Origin: Veillonella_A intestinalis
Lineage (GTDB): Bacteria; Bacillota; Negativicutes; Veillonellales; Veillonellaceae
Direction of reading: 5' to 3'
DNA: 64,000 nucleotides
Assembly (NCBI RefSeq): GCF_943192895.1
Contig: NZ_CALPCB010000001.1
Coordinates: 243,073 to 307,072, forward strand
The translations under genes were made by a program, and so were the position numbers. Positions 33,795 through 41,486 of the stretch are shown piece after piece (position 1 is the stretch's first letter; each line of letters opens with the position of its first letter). The notes below the pieces were generated by a model, which had not been told where the DNA came from, searched no databases, and saw only the letters and a program-made list of their open reading frames with translations.

Positions 33795-33806
33795 GAGGAT
33801 AAAACT

Positions 33807-34814
33807 ATGAGTGGATCACGCATTAGCAAGTTTATGACGCAAAATGCTATTTATATTGTATTGATTGTTTTAGTAGCGGCTATTTCAATTTATAGTCCTA
33901 ACTTTTTGTCGATGACAAGTTTTCGTGATATTTTAATTCAATCATCACCACGTGTTATTATTGCCTTAGGTTCGGCTATGATTTTGATCACGGCTGGCTG
34001 TGATTTGTCCGCTGGTCGTGTGGTTGGTTTAACCGCGGTTGTTTCAGCATCCTTGTCGCAGATGCCTAATTATCCGCATCCGTTTTTTGCACAGGTGCCA
34101 GAGTTGCCAACCTTTTTACCTATTATTATTGCTATCGCAGTGGGCGCTACGGTAGGTCTCATTTCAGGGTTAATCGTAGCCTATTTAAAAATAGTACCAT
34201 TTATTGCTACGTTGGGTACGATGGTTATGACCTATGGGGTATGTTCTTTGTACTTTGATATGGAACCAAATAATTCGCAACCTATCGGTGGTTTGCGGTC
34301 AGAGTTTACTATATTTGGCTCTGGATCACTGGATTTAGGCTTTATTACGATTCCTTATATTGTTATGATTGCAGCGGTTATTGCTTTTGTTATGTGGATT
34401 GTATATAACAAAACAGTACTTGGTAAAAACATGTTTGCCATTGGTGGAAATCCGCAAGCCGCTGTTGTATCTGGCATTAATGTGGCAGCCACTTTAATTG
34501 CTATTTATGTTATTGCGGGCGCTTTGTATGGTGTTGGTGGTATTCTTGAAGCCGCTCGTACTGGTGGGGCTACCAATAACTATGGTAATATGTATGAATT
34601 AGATGCTATCGCAGCTGCCGTAGTAGGTGGCGTATCTGTTACCGGTGGTATTGGTACTGTGCCGGGAATTATTGCAGGGGTACTTATCTTTACTGTTATA
34701 AATTATGGCTTAACATTCGTAGGTATGGGACCATATTGGCAGCTCATCATTAAAGGCTTAATTATAGTTGTGGCAGTAGCTGTTGACGTACGTAAATACT
34801 TAGCTCGTAAATAA
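33807..34814 (+). CDS. mglC: Galactose/methyl-galactoside ABC transporter permease
   Basis: A polytopic permease of 335 aa, CUT2 type. Recognisable segments: ALGSAMILITAGCDLSAGRV, VAYLKIVPFIATLGTMVMTYG, FAIGGNPQAAVVSGI, LEAARTGGATNNYGNMYELD and IAAAVVGGVSVTGGIGTVPG. TAGGAGG precedes the start. Last gene of the galactose cluster, followed by a terminator. Confidence 0.95.
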   Translation: MSGSRISKFMTQNAIYIVLIVLVAAISIYSPNFLSMTSFRDILIQSSPRVIIALGSAMILITAGCDLSAGRVVGLTAVVSASLSQMPNYPHPFFAQVPELPTFLPIIIAIAVGATVGLISGLIVAYLKIVPFIATLGTMVMTYGVCSLYFDMEPNNSQPIGGLRSEFTIFGSGSLDLGFITIPYIVMIAAVIAFVMWIVYNKTVLGKNMFAIGGNPQAAVVSGINVAATLIAIYVIAGALYGVGGILEAARTGGATNNYGNMYELDAIAAAVVGGVSVTGGIGTVPGIIAGVLIFTVINYGLTFVGMGPYWQLIIKGLIIVVAVAVDVRKYLARK

Positions 34815-34857
34815 GATTTGATAAGCTGATTGAATAAGTTTATTTTGCAAAATGTTT

Positions 34858-34908
34858 AAAAAAGAGAAATTGATGAATATTTTTACGATTCATTAGTTTC
34901 TCTTTTTT
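34858..34908 (+). terminator. Terminator after mglC
   Basis: AAAAAAGAGAAA at 34858-34869 pairs with TTTCTCTTTTTT, with further imperfect pairing of the inner TTGATGAAT and ATTCATTAG. Confidence 0.85.
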
Positions 34909-34909
34909 A

Positions 34910-35187
34910 TGTTTTATATTAAAAATATGGTATTTTAGTAGGTGAATTGTCTATCTATTACAGTATTTGTTGTATGCGAAAGAATATATATGTAATTAAT
35001 GAAAGTTTATTATAAATGTTGCGTTATATATAACTAATGATATATAATGATATTAGTGTATAGTATGATAGAGATATTTGAATGTATATATAGATATGCG
35101 TATTGTAACGGGAAATAGTATGTATATTTATGTATGTGTTGTGGTGGCAAGTTTGAAAAGTATTAAATAGGAGTGAAATAAAAGACT
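34910..35187 (+). promoter_or_regulatory. A+T-rich leader with promoter of the first metallophosphoesterase
   Basis: Contains TTGCGT (35019-35024), 18-base spacer, TATAAT (35043-35048), leaving an untranslated leader of about 130 bases. TATATAACTAATGATATATA nearby is a local dyad. No other gene or RNA recognised. Confidence 0.45.
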
Positions 35188-36498
35188 ATGAAGCGTGCGG
35201 GATTAACCGTGAGCGCCATTTTTGTGTGCCTCATAATGGCTTTTGTGTGGTGGAGCTATAGTGGAGCAGATGAAAAGGACGCAGGCATTTGGCAACGAAT
35301 TGTGGCGGGATACCACAAATATATGCCAATTCCTGATAGCAAGCCATTACATATACGTCAGCTAGTGACTCCTGATATGAGTACACGGCGTATTATTTTA
35401 TGGGAAACGAAAGCCCAACAAGCCAATTCAGTGGTTAAGTATAAATTAAAAGGGCAAAGTGATGATACCATTCAAACGGTGTATGCTGTATCAGAATTAT
35501 TTGAAGACGATAAGGAACGGCGATATATTTATCGGGTAGATTTGCGGGATTTACAGCCCAATAAAGAATATGAGTATCAAGTGGGGCGTGAAGGTCATAT
35601 TGATGATGAGTGGCATTCGTTGAGTACGAAGCAGAATGCTAATTTTTCGGCCCTTATTTTTCCAGACTCACAGTCTAATGATTATACGAAGTGGTCGAAT
35701 TTAGTAAACACGGCCTATACAAAGAATCCTAATATTCAATTTTTTGCTAATCTAGGTGATTTAGTAGAAAATGGTGAATCAGCGACACAATGGAATCAGT
35801 GGTTTACAGCAGTGGAGCCACTGATTTCAGAAGTGCCTTTCGCAGGTGTTATTGGGTCACATGAATTTTATACGATGGATTTAAAATTACGTGCGCCTAT
35901 AGCTTATGCGCATTTTTTTCCTTTTATACAGGCAAATTCATCGTTACGACGTGAGCCATATTACTCCTTTGACTATGGGGATGTTCATTTTGTTGTATTA
36001 GATACAGAGTTAGAAGCCGTGCCTGAAGCGGTGCGGGAACATATGAAAGATGTACAAGTGGCGTGGTTAAAAGCGGATTTAGAGGCATCTAAAGCAACTT
36101 GGAAGGTTGTTCTAATGCATCGTGATGTATTGCAATATGGACGGGTTCAAAATCCGAGTAGTGAATCTGGCATTTCCGTTATTGGCCGGATGTTTATGCC
36201 TGTATTTGAAGCCTATAATGTAGATTTAGTATTATCGGGCCATTATCATATGTATCGGCGTCATGGTCATATTGTTAATTATAGTCGAAGCACTACAGGG
36301 CCTTATTACATTGTTAGTGGTGTGGCGGGCGATGTTTTTTATAATGAACATTGGAAACCTCATCCACTCGATGAATTTGCGCCGCCATCAGACGATAGAA
36401 CAAACTATTTAGTGTTAAGTAAAGAGAACAATGACTTGATAGTAAAAGCCTTTTGGGATGATGGCGTACAATTTGATGAATTACGGTTAACTAAATAA
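35188..36498 (+). CDS. Membrane-anchored metallophosphoesterase, purple-acid-phosphatase-like (paralogue 1)
   Basis: A 436-residue protein exported by an uncleaved N-terminal helix (about residues 6-24). An Ig/FN3-like purple acid phosphatase N-domain (RQLVTPDMSTRRIILWET, NKEYEYQVG) precedes a calcineurin-type domain with IFPDSQS, NLGDLVENG, VIGSHEF, VLMHRD and SGHYHMYRR. The usual Asn of GNHE, a metal ligand, is Ser224 here. AGGAG lies about 14 bases before the ATG, a long spacing. It is clearly paralogous to the protein at 40146-41486. Probably an extracytoplasmic phosphatase or phosphodiesterase; the substrate is unknown, and the Ser may change metal use. Confidence 0.85.
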   Translation: MKRAGLTVSAIFVCLIMAFVWWSYSGADEKDAGIWQRIVAGYHKYMPIPDSKPLHIRQLVTPDMSTRRIILWETKAQQANSVVKYKLKGQSDDTIQTVYAVSELFEDDKERRYIYRVDLRDLQPNKEYEYQVGREGHIDDEWHSLSTKQNANFSALIFPDSQSNDYTKWSNLVNTAYTKNPNIQFFANLGDLVENGESATQWNQWFTAVEPLISEVPFAGVIGSHEFYTMDLKLRAPIAYAHFFPFIQANSSLRREPYYSFDYGDVHFVVLDTELEAVPEAVREHMKDVQVAWLKADLEASKATWKVVLMHRDVLQYGRVQNPSSESGISVIGRMFMPVFEAYNVDLVLSGHYHMYRRHGHIVNYSRSTTGPYYIVSGVAGDVFYNEHWKPHPLDEFAPPSDDRTNYLVLSKENNDLIVKAFWDDGVQFDELRLTK

Positions 36499-36517
36499 AG
36501 TGATGCTAATGCAATTA

Positions 36518-36560
36518 AAAAGGACTGATACCTTAATGAGAGGGTATCAGTCCTTTTATT
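36518..36560. terminator. Bidirectional terminator between metallophosphoesterase and LysR genes
   Basis: A perfect 15-base stem AAAAGGACTGATACC (36518-36532) / GGTATCAGTCCTTTT (36543-36557) with a ten-base loop. It sits between two convergent genes. Confidence 0.92.
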
Positions 36561-37434
36561 ATACGCTTTTGATTTGTTTTGATAAGGTATCTAAAAATAA
36601 TTGAGCTGCTGTACTAAAGGTGTGTTGTTTTCGCCATAAGCAATACATAGTTGATATGTTTACATCGCTAAGGGGAATGAAGGTTAAATCACTATTTAAG
36701 GCCGTATTGACTATTTTATCATAGGTAAGAGCGTAGCCAACGCCTTCACGGACTAGGATCATGGCATTATACAGTAGATTATAGGTAGCTACAATATGTA
36801 ATTTAGCATTACCAAACCAGCGTGGAAAGTCGATAATCATATTCTGACGAGAGCAAATTAATGGTAAACCTATGAGTTCTGGCAATGTTAAATAGTCTTT
36901 CTGTGACAGCGAATTATTTTGAGGAACTATTAATCCCCATCGATCGGGCATAGGCATTGGATAGCTTTCATACTTTGTAGAGTCTTGATAGTCCATAATA
37001 AAAGCAAAATCTAAGAGGCCTTTATCGAGTTGTTCTAATACATCTTGAATATTGCCGCTGAAAACATGGAGTTGAATTTTAGGATGTACTAATTGTAGCT
37101 CTTTAATAGCTTTTGCTACGGTGGTAAACGATTCTGATTCAGCACTGCCAACATATATGGTACCTTCAGCTAGGGTGGCTAAATTCTGGAATTCCAGGGT
37201 AGTTTTATCTGTTAAATCTACAATATCGTGAGCACGTTTTTGTAGTAAATGGCCGGCTTCAGTTAGCTCTATATTGTAATTAGTGCGCGTGTAGAGCTTA
37301 ACACCTAATTCGTTTTCTAAATCACGAAGCTGTTTTGACATAGTAGGCTGTGTAATATGAAGCTTTTGTGCAGCTCGTGACATATTGCCTTCGCGAGCCA
37401 TTTCTAAGAAGTAGCGCAGTACACGTATTTCCAT
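36559..37434 (-). CDS. LysR-family transcriptional regulator
   Basis: A 291-residue LysR protein: winged helix MEIRVLRYFLEMAREGNMSR followed by AAQKLHITQPTMSKQLRDLE, then a substrate-binding domain beginning EGTIYVGSAESE. The start is set at 37434 because AGGAGG lies just upstream of that ATG; the longer frame adds a hydrophobic leader out of place for a LysR protein. It is divergent from the MFS gene at 37648 and probably once regulated it, through the 213-base A+T-rich gap between them. That transporter is now broken. Confidence 0.92.
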   Translation of the reverse strand: MEIRVLRYFLEMAREGNMSRAAQKLHITQPTMSKQLRDLENELGVKLYTRTNYNIELTEAGHLLQKRAHDIVDLTDKTTLEFQNLATLAEGTIYVGSAESESFTTVAKAIKELQLVHPKIQLHVFSGNIQDVLEQLDKGLLDFAFIMDYQDSTKYESYPMPMPDRWGLIVPQNNSLSQKDYLTLPELIGLPLICSRQNMIIDFPRWFGNAKLHIVATYNLLYNAMILVREGVGYALTYDKIVNTALNSDLTFIPLSDVNISTMYCLWRKQHTFSTAAQLFLDTLSKQIKSV

Positions 37435-37647
37435 AGGTCCTCCTTTTCTTTTGTTACTTATAGTATAGACTAAATAGAAATAGATTAAAAGCATAACTAG
37501 ATATAAATTATAAATAATTGCTATATTTACTGCTCTGAATATAATAGAAGTATCGAAACTTTGTTAAGCGGCTTCTGTATAGATTAGAAATTAGAAGGTC
37601 TAGGCAGTGCAAATTTACAAGGTAAATAATTGTAAAGGAGAGGTGAT

Positions 37648-38401
37648 ATGACATCGTCTAAATTAGTTTATATTCTAGCTATTGGCGTGTTCGGTATTTT
37701 AAATACAGAAATGGGTATTATTGGTGTATTACCGTATATTGCCACGCAATATAATATTTCCTTAATTCAGGCGGGTAGCTTATTGAGTGTTTTTGCCTTA
37801 GGTGTCGCTTTAGCAGGGCCGACGATGCCTTTACTACTATCAAAGTGGCCACGCAAACCACTAATGTTATTCGTATTAGCCGTATTTACGATCACAAGTA
37901 TTTTGGCGGCGTGGGCGCCTAATTTTGAGACTTTATTTATAGCTCGTTTAGTGCCAGCCTTACTACATCCTGTGTATTGTGCTATGGCATTTTCCTTGGC
38001 CGCTAGTTCAGTTGCAAAGAAAGATGCACCAAAAGCAGTGGCTAAGATTAATATGGGTGTGGCTGCTGGTATGGTTATAGGTATCCCTATTAGTAATTTT
38101 TTAACAATTCAGTTAGGTTTGAGCTTTGCCTTTTTATTTTCGGCATTAGTAACCGCCTTAGTTTTTGCTTTAACCTTGTGGCAGATTCCTGATTCATTAC
38201 CACATGAGCAGATTTCTTATGGCGAACAATTACAGGTGTTGCGTAAAGTTTCTTTATGGCTAGCGATTTTCTTTGTAATTGCACTGAATGGTTCTATTTA
38301 TGGTGTATATAACTATTATGTATGGCGGTATATGTTTAGTCGTAGTGGCTACTATTATTTTTATAGGACAGCGCCTATATGAAGCTCGTTTAAGTTCGTA
38401 A
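37648..38401 (+). pseudogene. MFS transporter gene with an internal deletion
   Basis: The first about 220 codons encode a good MFS N-terminal half: GVFGILNTEMGIIGVLPYIA, seven or so helices, and the loop SKWPRKPLMLFV. After NGSIYGVYNYYV the frame reads into junk and stops at 38382. In the next frame, 38327-38401 encodes a typical final helix and tail, GICLVVVATIIFIGQRLYEA, then RLSS and a stop. The C-terminal half is otherwise missing, about 140 residues short of the usual 390 or so. This indicates an out-of-frame deletion of about 0.4 kb rather than a point mutation. GGAGAGG and the ATG are intact. Confidence 0.85.
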
Positions 38402-38444
38402 TTATTAAATATTTATATAGTCATTGTGTTTAAGGAGGATATAT

Positions 38445-39677
38445 ATGAAACTTAGTAAATCTTTTTTGAAAAAAGCAGTAATTGCAGCTGTAGTTGCCTC
38501 GGTATATGGTATGAGTGGTGGTCATAATTCTGCTTTGGCAGCTGAGGTAGAGTATGTGCCAATTGCGAGCAATGCAGCGCATGTGGCTAAAGCACAGCAA
38601 CAAGTAAGGCCTACAACTGATGCACAAGATAAAATTAATTCACCGGTGAATCAACCAGAAGCATTAAAATTAGAAACAAAATGGGATAAAATTTTCCCAA
38701 AAAGTGACAAAGTAAATCATCGCAAAGTGACCTTTGTCAATCGTTATGGCATTACCTTAGCAGCCGACTTATATACGCCTAAAGCTGGAACTGGTAAAAT
38801 GGCAGCCATTGCCGTTGCAGGGCCTTTTGGGGCTGTTAAAGAACAAACTTCTGGTTTATATGCACAAGCATTAGCTGAGCAGGGGTTTGTAACAATCGCT
38901 TTTGACCCATCCTATACGGGGGAAAGTGGAGGCACACCACGTAATATGGCATCTCTAGATATTAATACAGAAGACTTCAGTGCTGCCATTGACTTTTTAG
39001 GTACTTTAGACAATGTAGACCGTGATAATATTGGTCTTATGGGTATTTGTGGTTTTGGCGGTATGGCATTATCTGATGCGGCTATGGATAAACGCGTGAA
39101 AGCAGTGGCTACGTCTGTTCTTTATGATATGTCCCGCTCGATTGGGCAAGGCTTAAATGATTATTATACAGCGGATGATCGTGATAAAGTATTACAATAC
39201 TTAGCGGATAAACGTTGGGAAATGGTTGATAGAGGTACTACGGCGCCTGGCTATCATGAGGTACCTATTATTGATGGACAGTTAATAACCTTAGAAGATG
39301 GTCATTTGTTACCAGAAGTAGCTTCTCCAGATATGGATCCAGTAGGTAAACAATTCTTTGATTTCTATCGCACTGGTCGAGGGTATCATCCACGTTCCAT
39401 TAACTCTACAACGGCTTGGGTAGACATTATGCCGTATGGTTTCATGAATTTCAGTATGTCTGCGCATTTAGATGAAATCGCACCACGTCCTGTATTATTG
39501 GTGACTGGTGAAAATGCTCATTCTCGTTATATGTCCGAAGATGTAATGAAGGCATTAACTGGTGATAATAAAGAATTGCTTATTGTACCAGGTGCTACTC
39601 ATGTAGATTTATATGATAAGACAGATGTAATTCCATTTAAAGAAATTACAGAATTCTTCCATAAAAACTTGAAGTAA
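38445..39677 (+). CDS. Secreted alpha/beta hydrolase, dienelactone-hydrolase-like
   Basis: A 410-residue exported protein. The start is ATG 38445, behind AAGGAGG (38431-38437). Signal peptide with core AVIAAVVASVYGMSG and cleavage near ALAAE. The hydrolase domain has GITLAADLYTP, AGPFGAVKEQTSG, AFDPSYTGESGG and the nucleophile elbow GICGFGG, where the nucleophile position is Cys instead of Ser, as in dienelactone hydrolase. Asp and His are offered by LVTGENAHSRYM and PGATHVDLYD. The substrate is unknown. A terminator follows. Its ribosome site lies just after the MFS remnant. Confidence 0.8.
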   Translation: MKLSKSFLKKAVIAAVVASVYGMSGGHNSALAAEVEYVPIASNAAHVAKAQQQVRPTTDAQDKINSPVNQPEALKLETKWDKIFPKSDKVNHRKVTFVNRYGITLAADLYTPKAGTGKMAAIAVAGPFGAVKEQTSGLYAQALAEQGFVTIAFDPSYTGESGGTPRNMASLDINTEDFSAAIDFLGTLDNVDRDNIGLMGICGFGGMALSDAAMDKRVKAVATSVLYDMSRSIGQGLNDYYTADDRDKVLQYLADKRWEMVDRGTTAPGYHEVPIIDGQLITLEDGHLLPEVASPDMDPVGKQFFDFYRTGRGYHPRSINSTTAWVDIMPYGFMNFSMSAHLDEIAPRPVLLVTGENAHSRYMSEDVMKALTGDNKELLIVPGATHVDLYDKTDVIPFKEITEFFHKNLK

Positions 39678-39682
39678 TTTAT

Positions 39683-39728
39683 AAAATACTACTTGTAGGT
39701 ATTTAAGTACTTATGAGTAGTATTTTTT
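39683..39728 (+). terminator. Terminator after the secreted hydrolase
   Basis: AAAATACTACT (39683-39693) pairs with AGTAGTATTTT (39716-39726), and the T-run continues to 39729. Confidence 0.7.
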
Positions 39729-39790
39729 TAGAAATTAGTGTGTTGCTACTAAATTAATAACTTTAATAGTAGGAGGACAGATAAGTAGCT

Positions 39791-39963
39791 ATGAATAGAA
39801 TAATTATTAAAATTATGGTCCTAGTGAGTATGATTGTAAGTGGTCTTGGCGGACAATCTTGGTCTGCTCCTATGTTTATACGGATTTAGGTGAAGCGGTT
39901 AATCCTATGGATTGGGAAGAATTGCTTGGTGATGGGAATGTTACGATTACATTCTCAAAGTAG
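39791..39963 (+). pseudogene. Remnant of a small secreted protein
   Basis: ATG 39791, 14 bases after AGGAGG (39771-39776), opens a signal peptide (MNRIIIKIMVLVSMIVSGLG, then GQSWSAP) that stops after 32 codons at 39889. From 39877 another frame continues plausibly as YTDLGEAVNPMDWEELLGDG followed by NVTITFSK and a stop at 39963. The pieces look like the start and end of one small exported protein joined out of frame. Parent family not recognised. Confidence 0.5.
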
Positions 39964-39975
39964 TAAAAAAATGCC

Positions 39976-40006
39976 TTGACTTGAAGTTAACTCTAAATTA
40001 TATAAT
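39976..40006 (+). promoter_or_regulatory. MerR-type promoter/operator with a 19-bp spacer
   Basis: TTGACT (39976-39981), 19-base spacer, TATAAT (40001-40006). The spacer holds the dyad CTTGAAGTTAACTCTAA, centred on GTTAAC. Over-long spacing with a central dyad is the hallmark of MerR-family activation, where the bound regulator untwists the DNA. Closest in form to NmlR/AdhR-type sites. Confidence 0.75.
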
Positions 40007-40049
40007 ACAATTAAATGGAGTATATTCGATATACTGAAAGTTAATTGTA
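40006..40049 (+). promoter_or_regulatory. 44-bp dyad at the transcription start
   Basis: Outer arms TACAATTAA (40006-40014) and TTAATTGTA (40041-40049) and inner arms AGTATAT (40019-40025) and ATATACT (40029-40035) are all perfect. It begins at the end of the -10, so it would be a 5-prime leader hairpin or a second operator. Confidence 0.6.
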
Positions 40050-40145
40050 TTGAGTTAATCTAATTGTGGATCTAGGAAATATTTAGCCGTATATATTCCA
40101 TTAGGTTAATAGTAGAGATAAAGAGAATGTTGGAGGGGCTATAAC

Positions 40146-41486
40146 ATGGAAGGACATAAAAAAAGACAACCGTGGTTCATTTGGCTGTCTGCTGTAATTG
40201 CGTTAGTTGTGGTGCTAGGCACCATTGTATCATCAACTGCTTGGGGCGCTCATATTATGCGACAAAGTCGCAGTTTGTATTATCAGTATATGCCACACGC
40301 TGGTGTTGAAGCTCGTTATGTGCGGCAATTAGTTACGCCTGATATGGCTCATTCACGAATTATTATGTGGGAAACAAGACAGCCTATAGAGGACCCCGTT
40401 GTATTATATAAGCTAGCCGGTGCTTCAGACAGTGAAATTCAGACGGTAGCAGCCACAAGGGTACGATTTGAGGAAGATGATACAATTCGTTATTTATATA
40501 GAGCAGAATTAACAGGCTTAGCAGCGAATAAAACGTATGAATACCAAGTTGGGCAAAATATAGTGACTAAAGATTGGCGCATATTAAAAACAGCTGCTAA
40601 TGATACATTTACGGCCTTAGTTTTTCCTGATTCGCAGTCAGCTGATTATCGTGGGTGGCATGAATTGGTAAAAACGGCATATGCTAATAATCCAGAGGCG
40701 GGCTTATTCATTAATATGGGCGATTTAGTAGACAATGGTGAATCTGCTTCGCAGTGGGATGCTTGGTTTGATGCGGTAGAACCTATGATAAGCAATATTC
40801 CTTTTTCCGGTGTTATAGGAAATCATGAATATTATTCCTTAGATTGGCAAATGAAAGAGCCTACCGCCTATGATGCTTTTTTCAAGTTTAAAGCACCTAC
40901 GGTAGGCTTAGAAAGTACAGCTGCTGGTGATTCATCACGGCGTGCTTTTTATTCCTATGATTATGGGGATGTTCATTTTGTTGTGTTGAATACACAGTTT
41001 CAAGAGATGAATGAAATGTATCGTGATGCGGTACAAGCAGAACAATTAGCTTGGTTAGAGCAAGATTTGGCAGATACAAAACAGCCATGGAAAGTCGTGC
41101 TTATGCATCGTGATGCATTTACTTACCCTCATACGAAGGCTCCTAATAGAACGGCCGGTATTAATGAAATGGGTTACATGTTTATGCCAACCTTTGAAAA
41201 GTACAATGTGGACTTAGTATTATCGGCTCACTATCACATGTATCGACGTCGTGGTCATGTAGAGAATTTTCAGCGCAGTGAAACAGGCCCTTATTATATT
41301 ATTACTGGGGTAGCCGGTGATGTGAAATATGCAAATATTTGGCTTGATCATCCTTTAGATGAATATAAATCGCCATATTTAGAGGCCGATAATTATTTGG
41401 TATTGCGTAAGCAAGCGGATTCGCTTACGGTAGATGCTTATTTATCAGATGGTACACAGTTTGATACCATTACCCTCACTAAATAA
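40146..41486 (+). CDS. Membrane-anchored metallophosphoesterase, purple-acid-phosphatase-like (paralogue 2)
   Basis: A 446-residue paralogue of the protein at 35188, with the same order: anchor helix (about residues 10-34), FN3-like N-domain (RQLVTPDMAHSRIIMWET), then LVFPDSQS, NMGDLVDNG, VIGNHEY (Asn226 kept), VLMHRD and SAHYHMYRR. Here the last metal motif is AHxH instead of GHxH. TTGGAGGGGC precedes the start. The MerR-type promoter about 140 bases upstream suggests induction by a stress signal. Its 3-prime end overlaps bioF on the other strand by eight bases. Confidence 0.86.
   Translation: MEGHKKRQPWFIWLSAVIALVVVLGTIVSSTAWGAHIMRQSRSLYYQYMPHAGVEARYVRQLVTPDMAHSRIIMWETRQPIEDPVVLYKLAGASDSEIQTVAATRVRFEEDDTIRYLYRAELTGLAANKTYEYQVGQNIVTKDWRILKTAANDTFTALVFPDSQSADYRGWHELVKTAYANNPEAGLFINMGDLVDNGESASQWDAWFDAVEPMISNIPFSGVIGNHEYYSLDWQMKEPTAYDAFFKFKAPTVGLESTAAGDSSRRAFYSYDYGDVHFVVLNTQFQEMNEMYRDAVQAEQLAWLEQDLADTKQPWKVVLMHRDAFTYPHTKAPNRTAGINEMGYMFMPTFEKYNVDLVLSAHYHMYRRRGHVENFQRSETGPYYIITGVAGDVKYANIWLDHPLDEYKSPYLEADNYLVLRKQADSLTVDAYLSDGTQFDTITLTK

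Noticed and set aside
37648..38382. MFS gene disrupted by a simple one-base frameshift
   Set aside because: Restoring frame at any point gives only about 250 residues; four or more helices are absent, so a larger deletion is needed.
40897..41088. Short minus-strand frame inside the second metallophosphoesterase
   Set aside because: Shadow frame without ribosome site or recognisable product.
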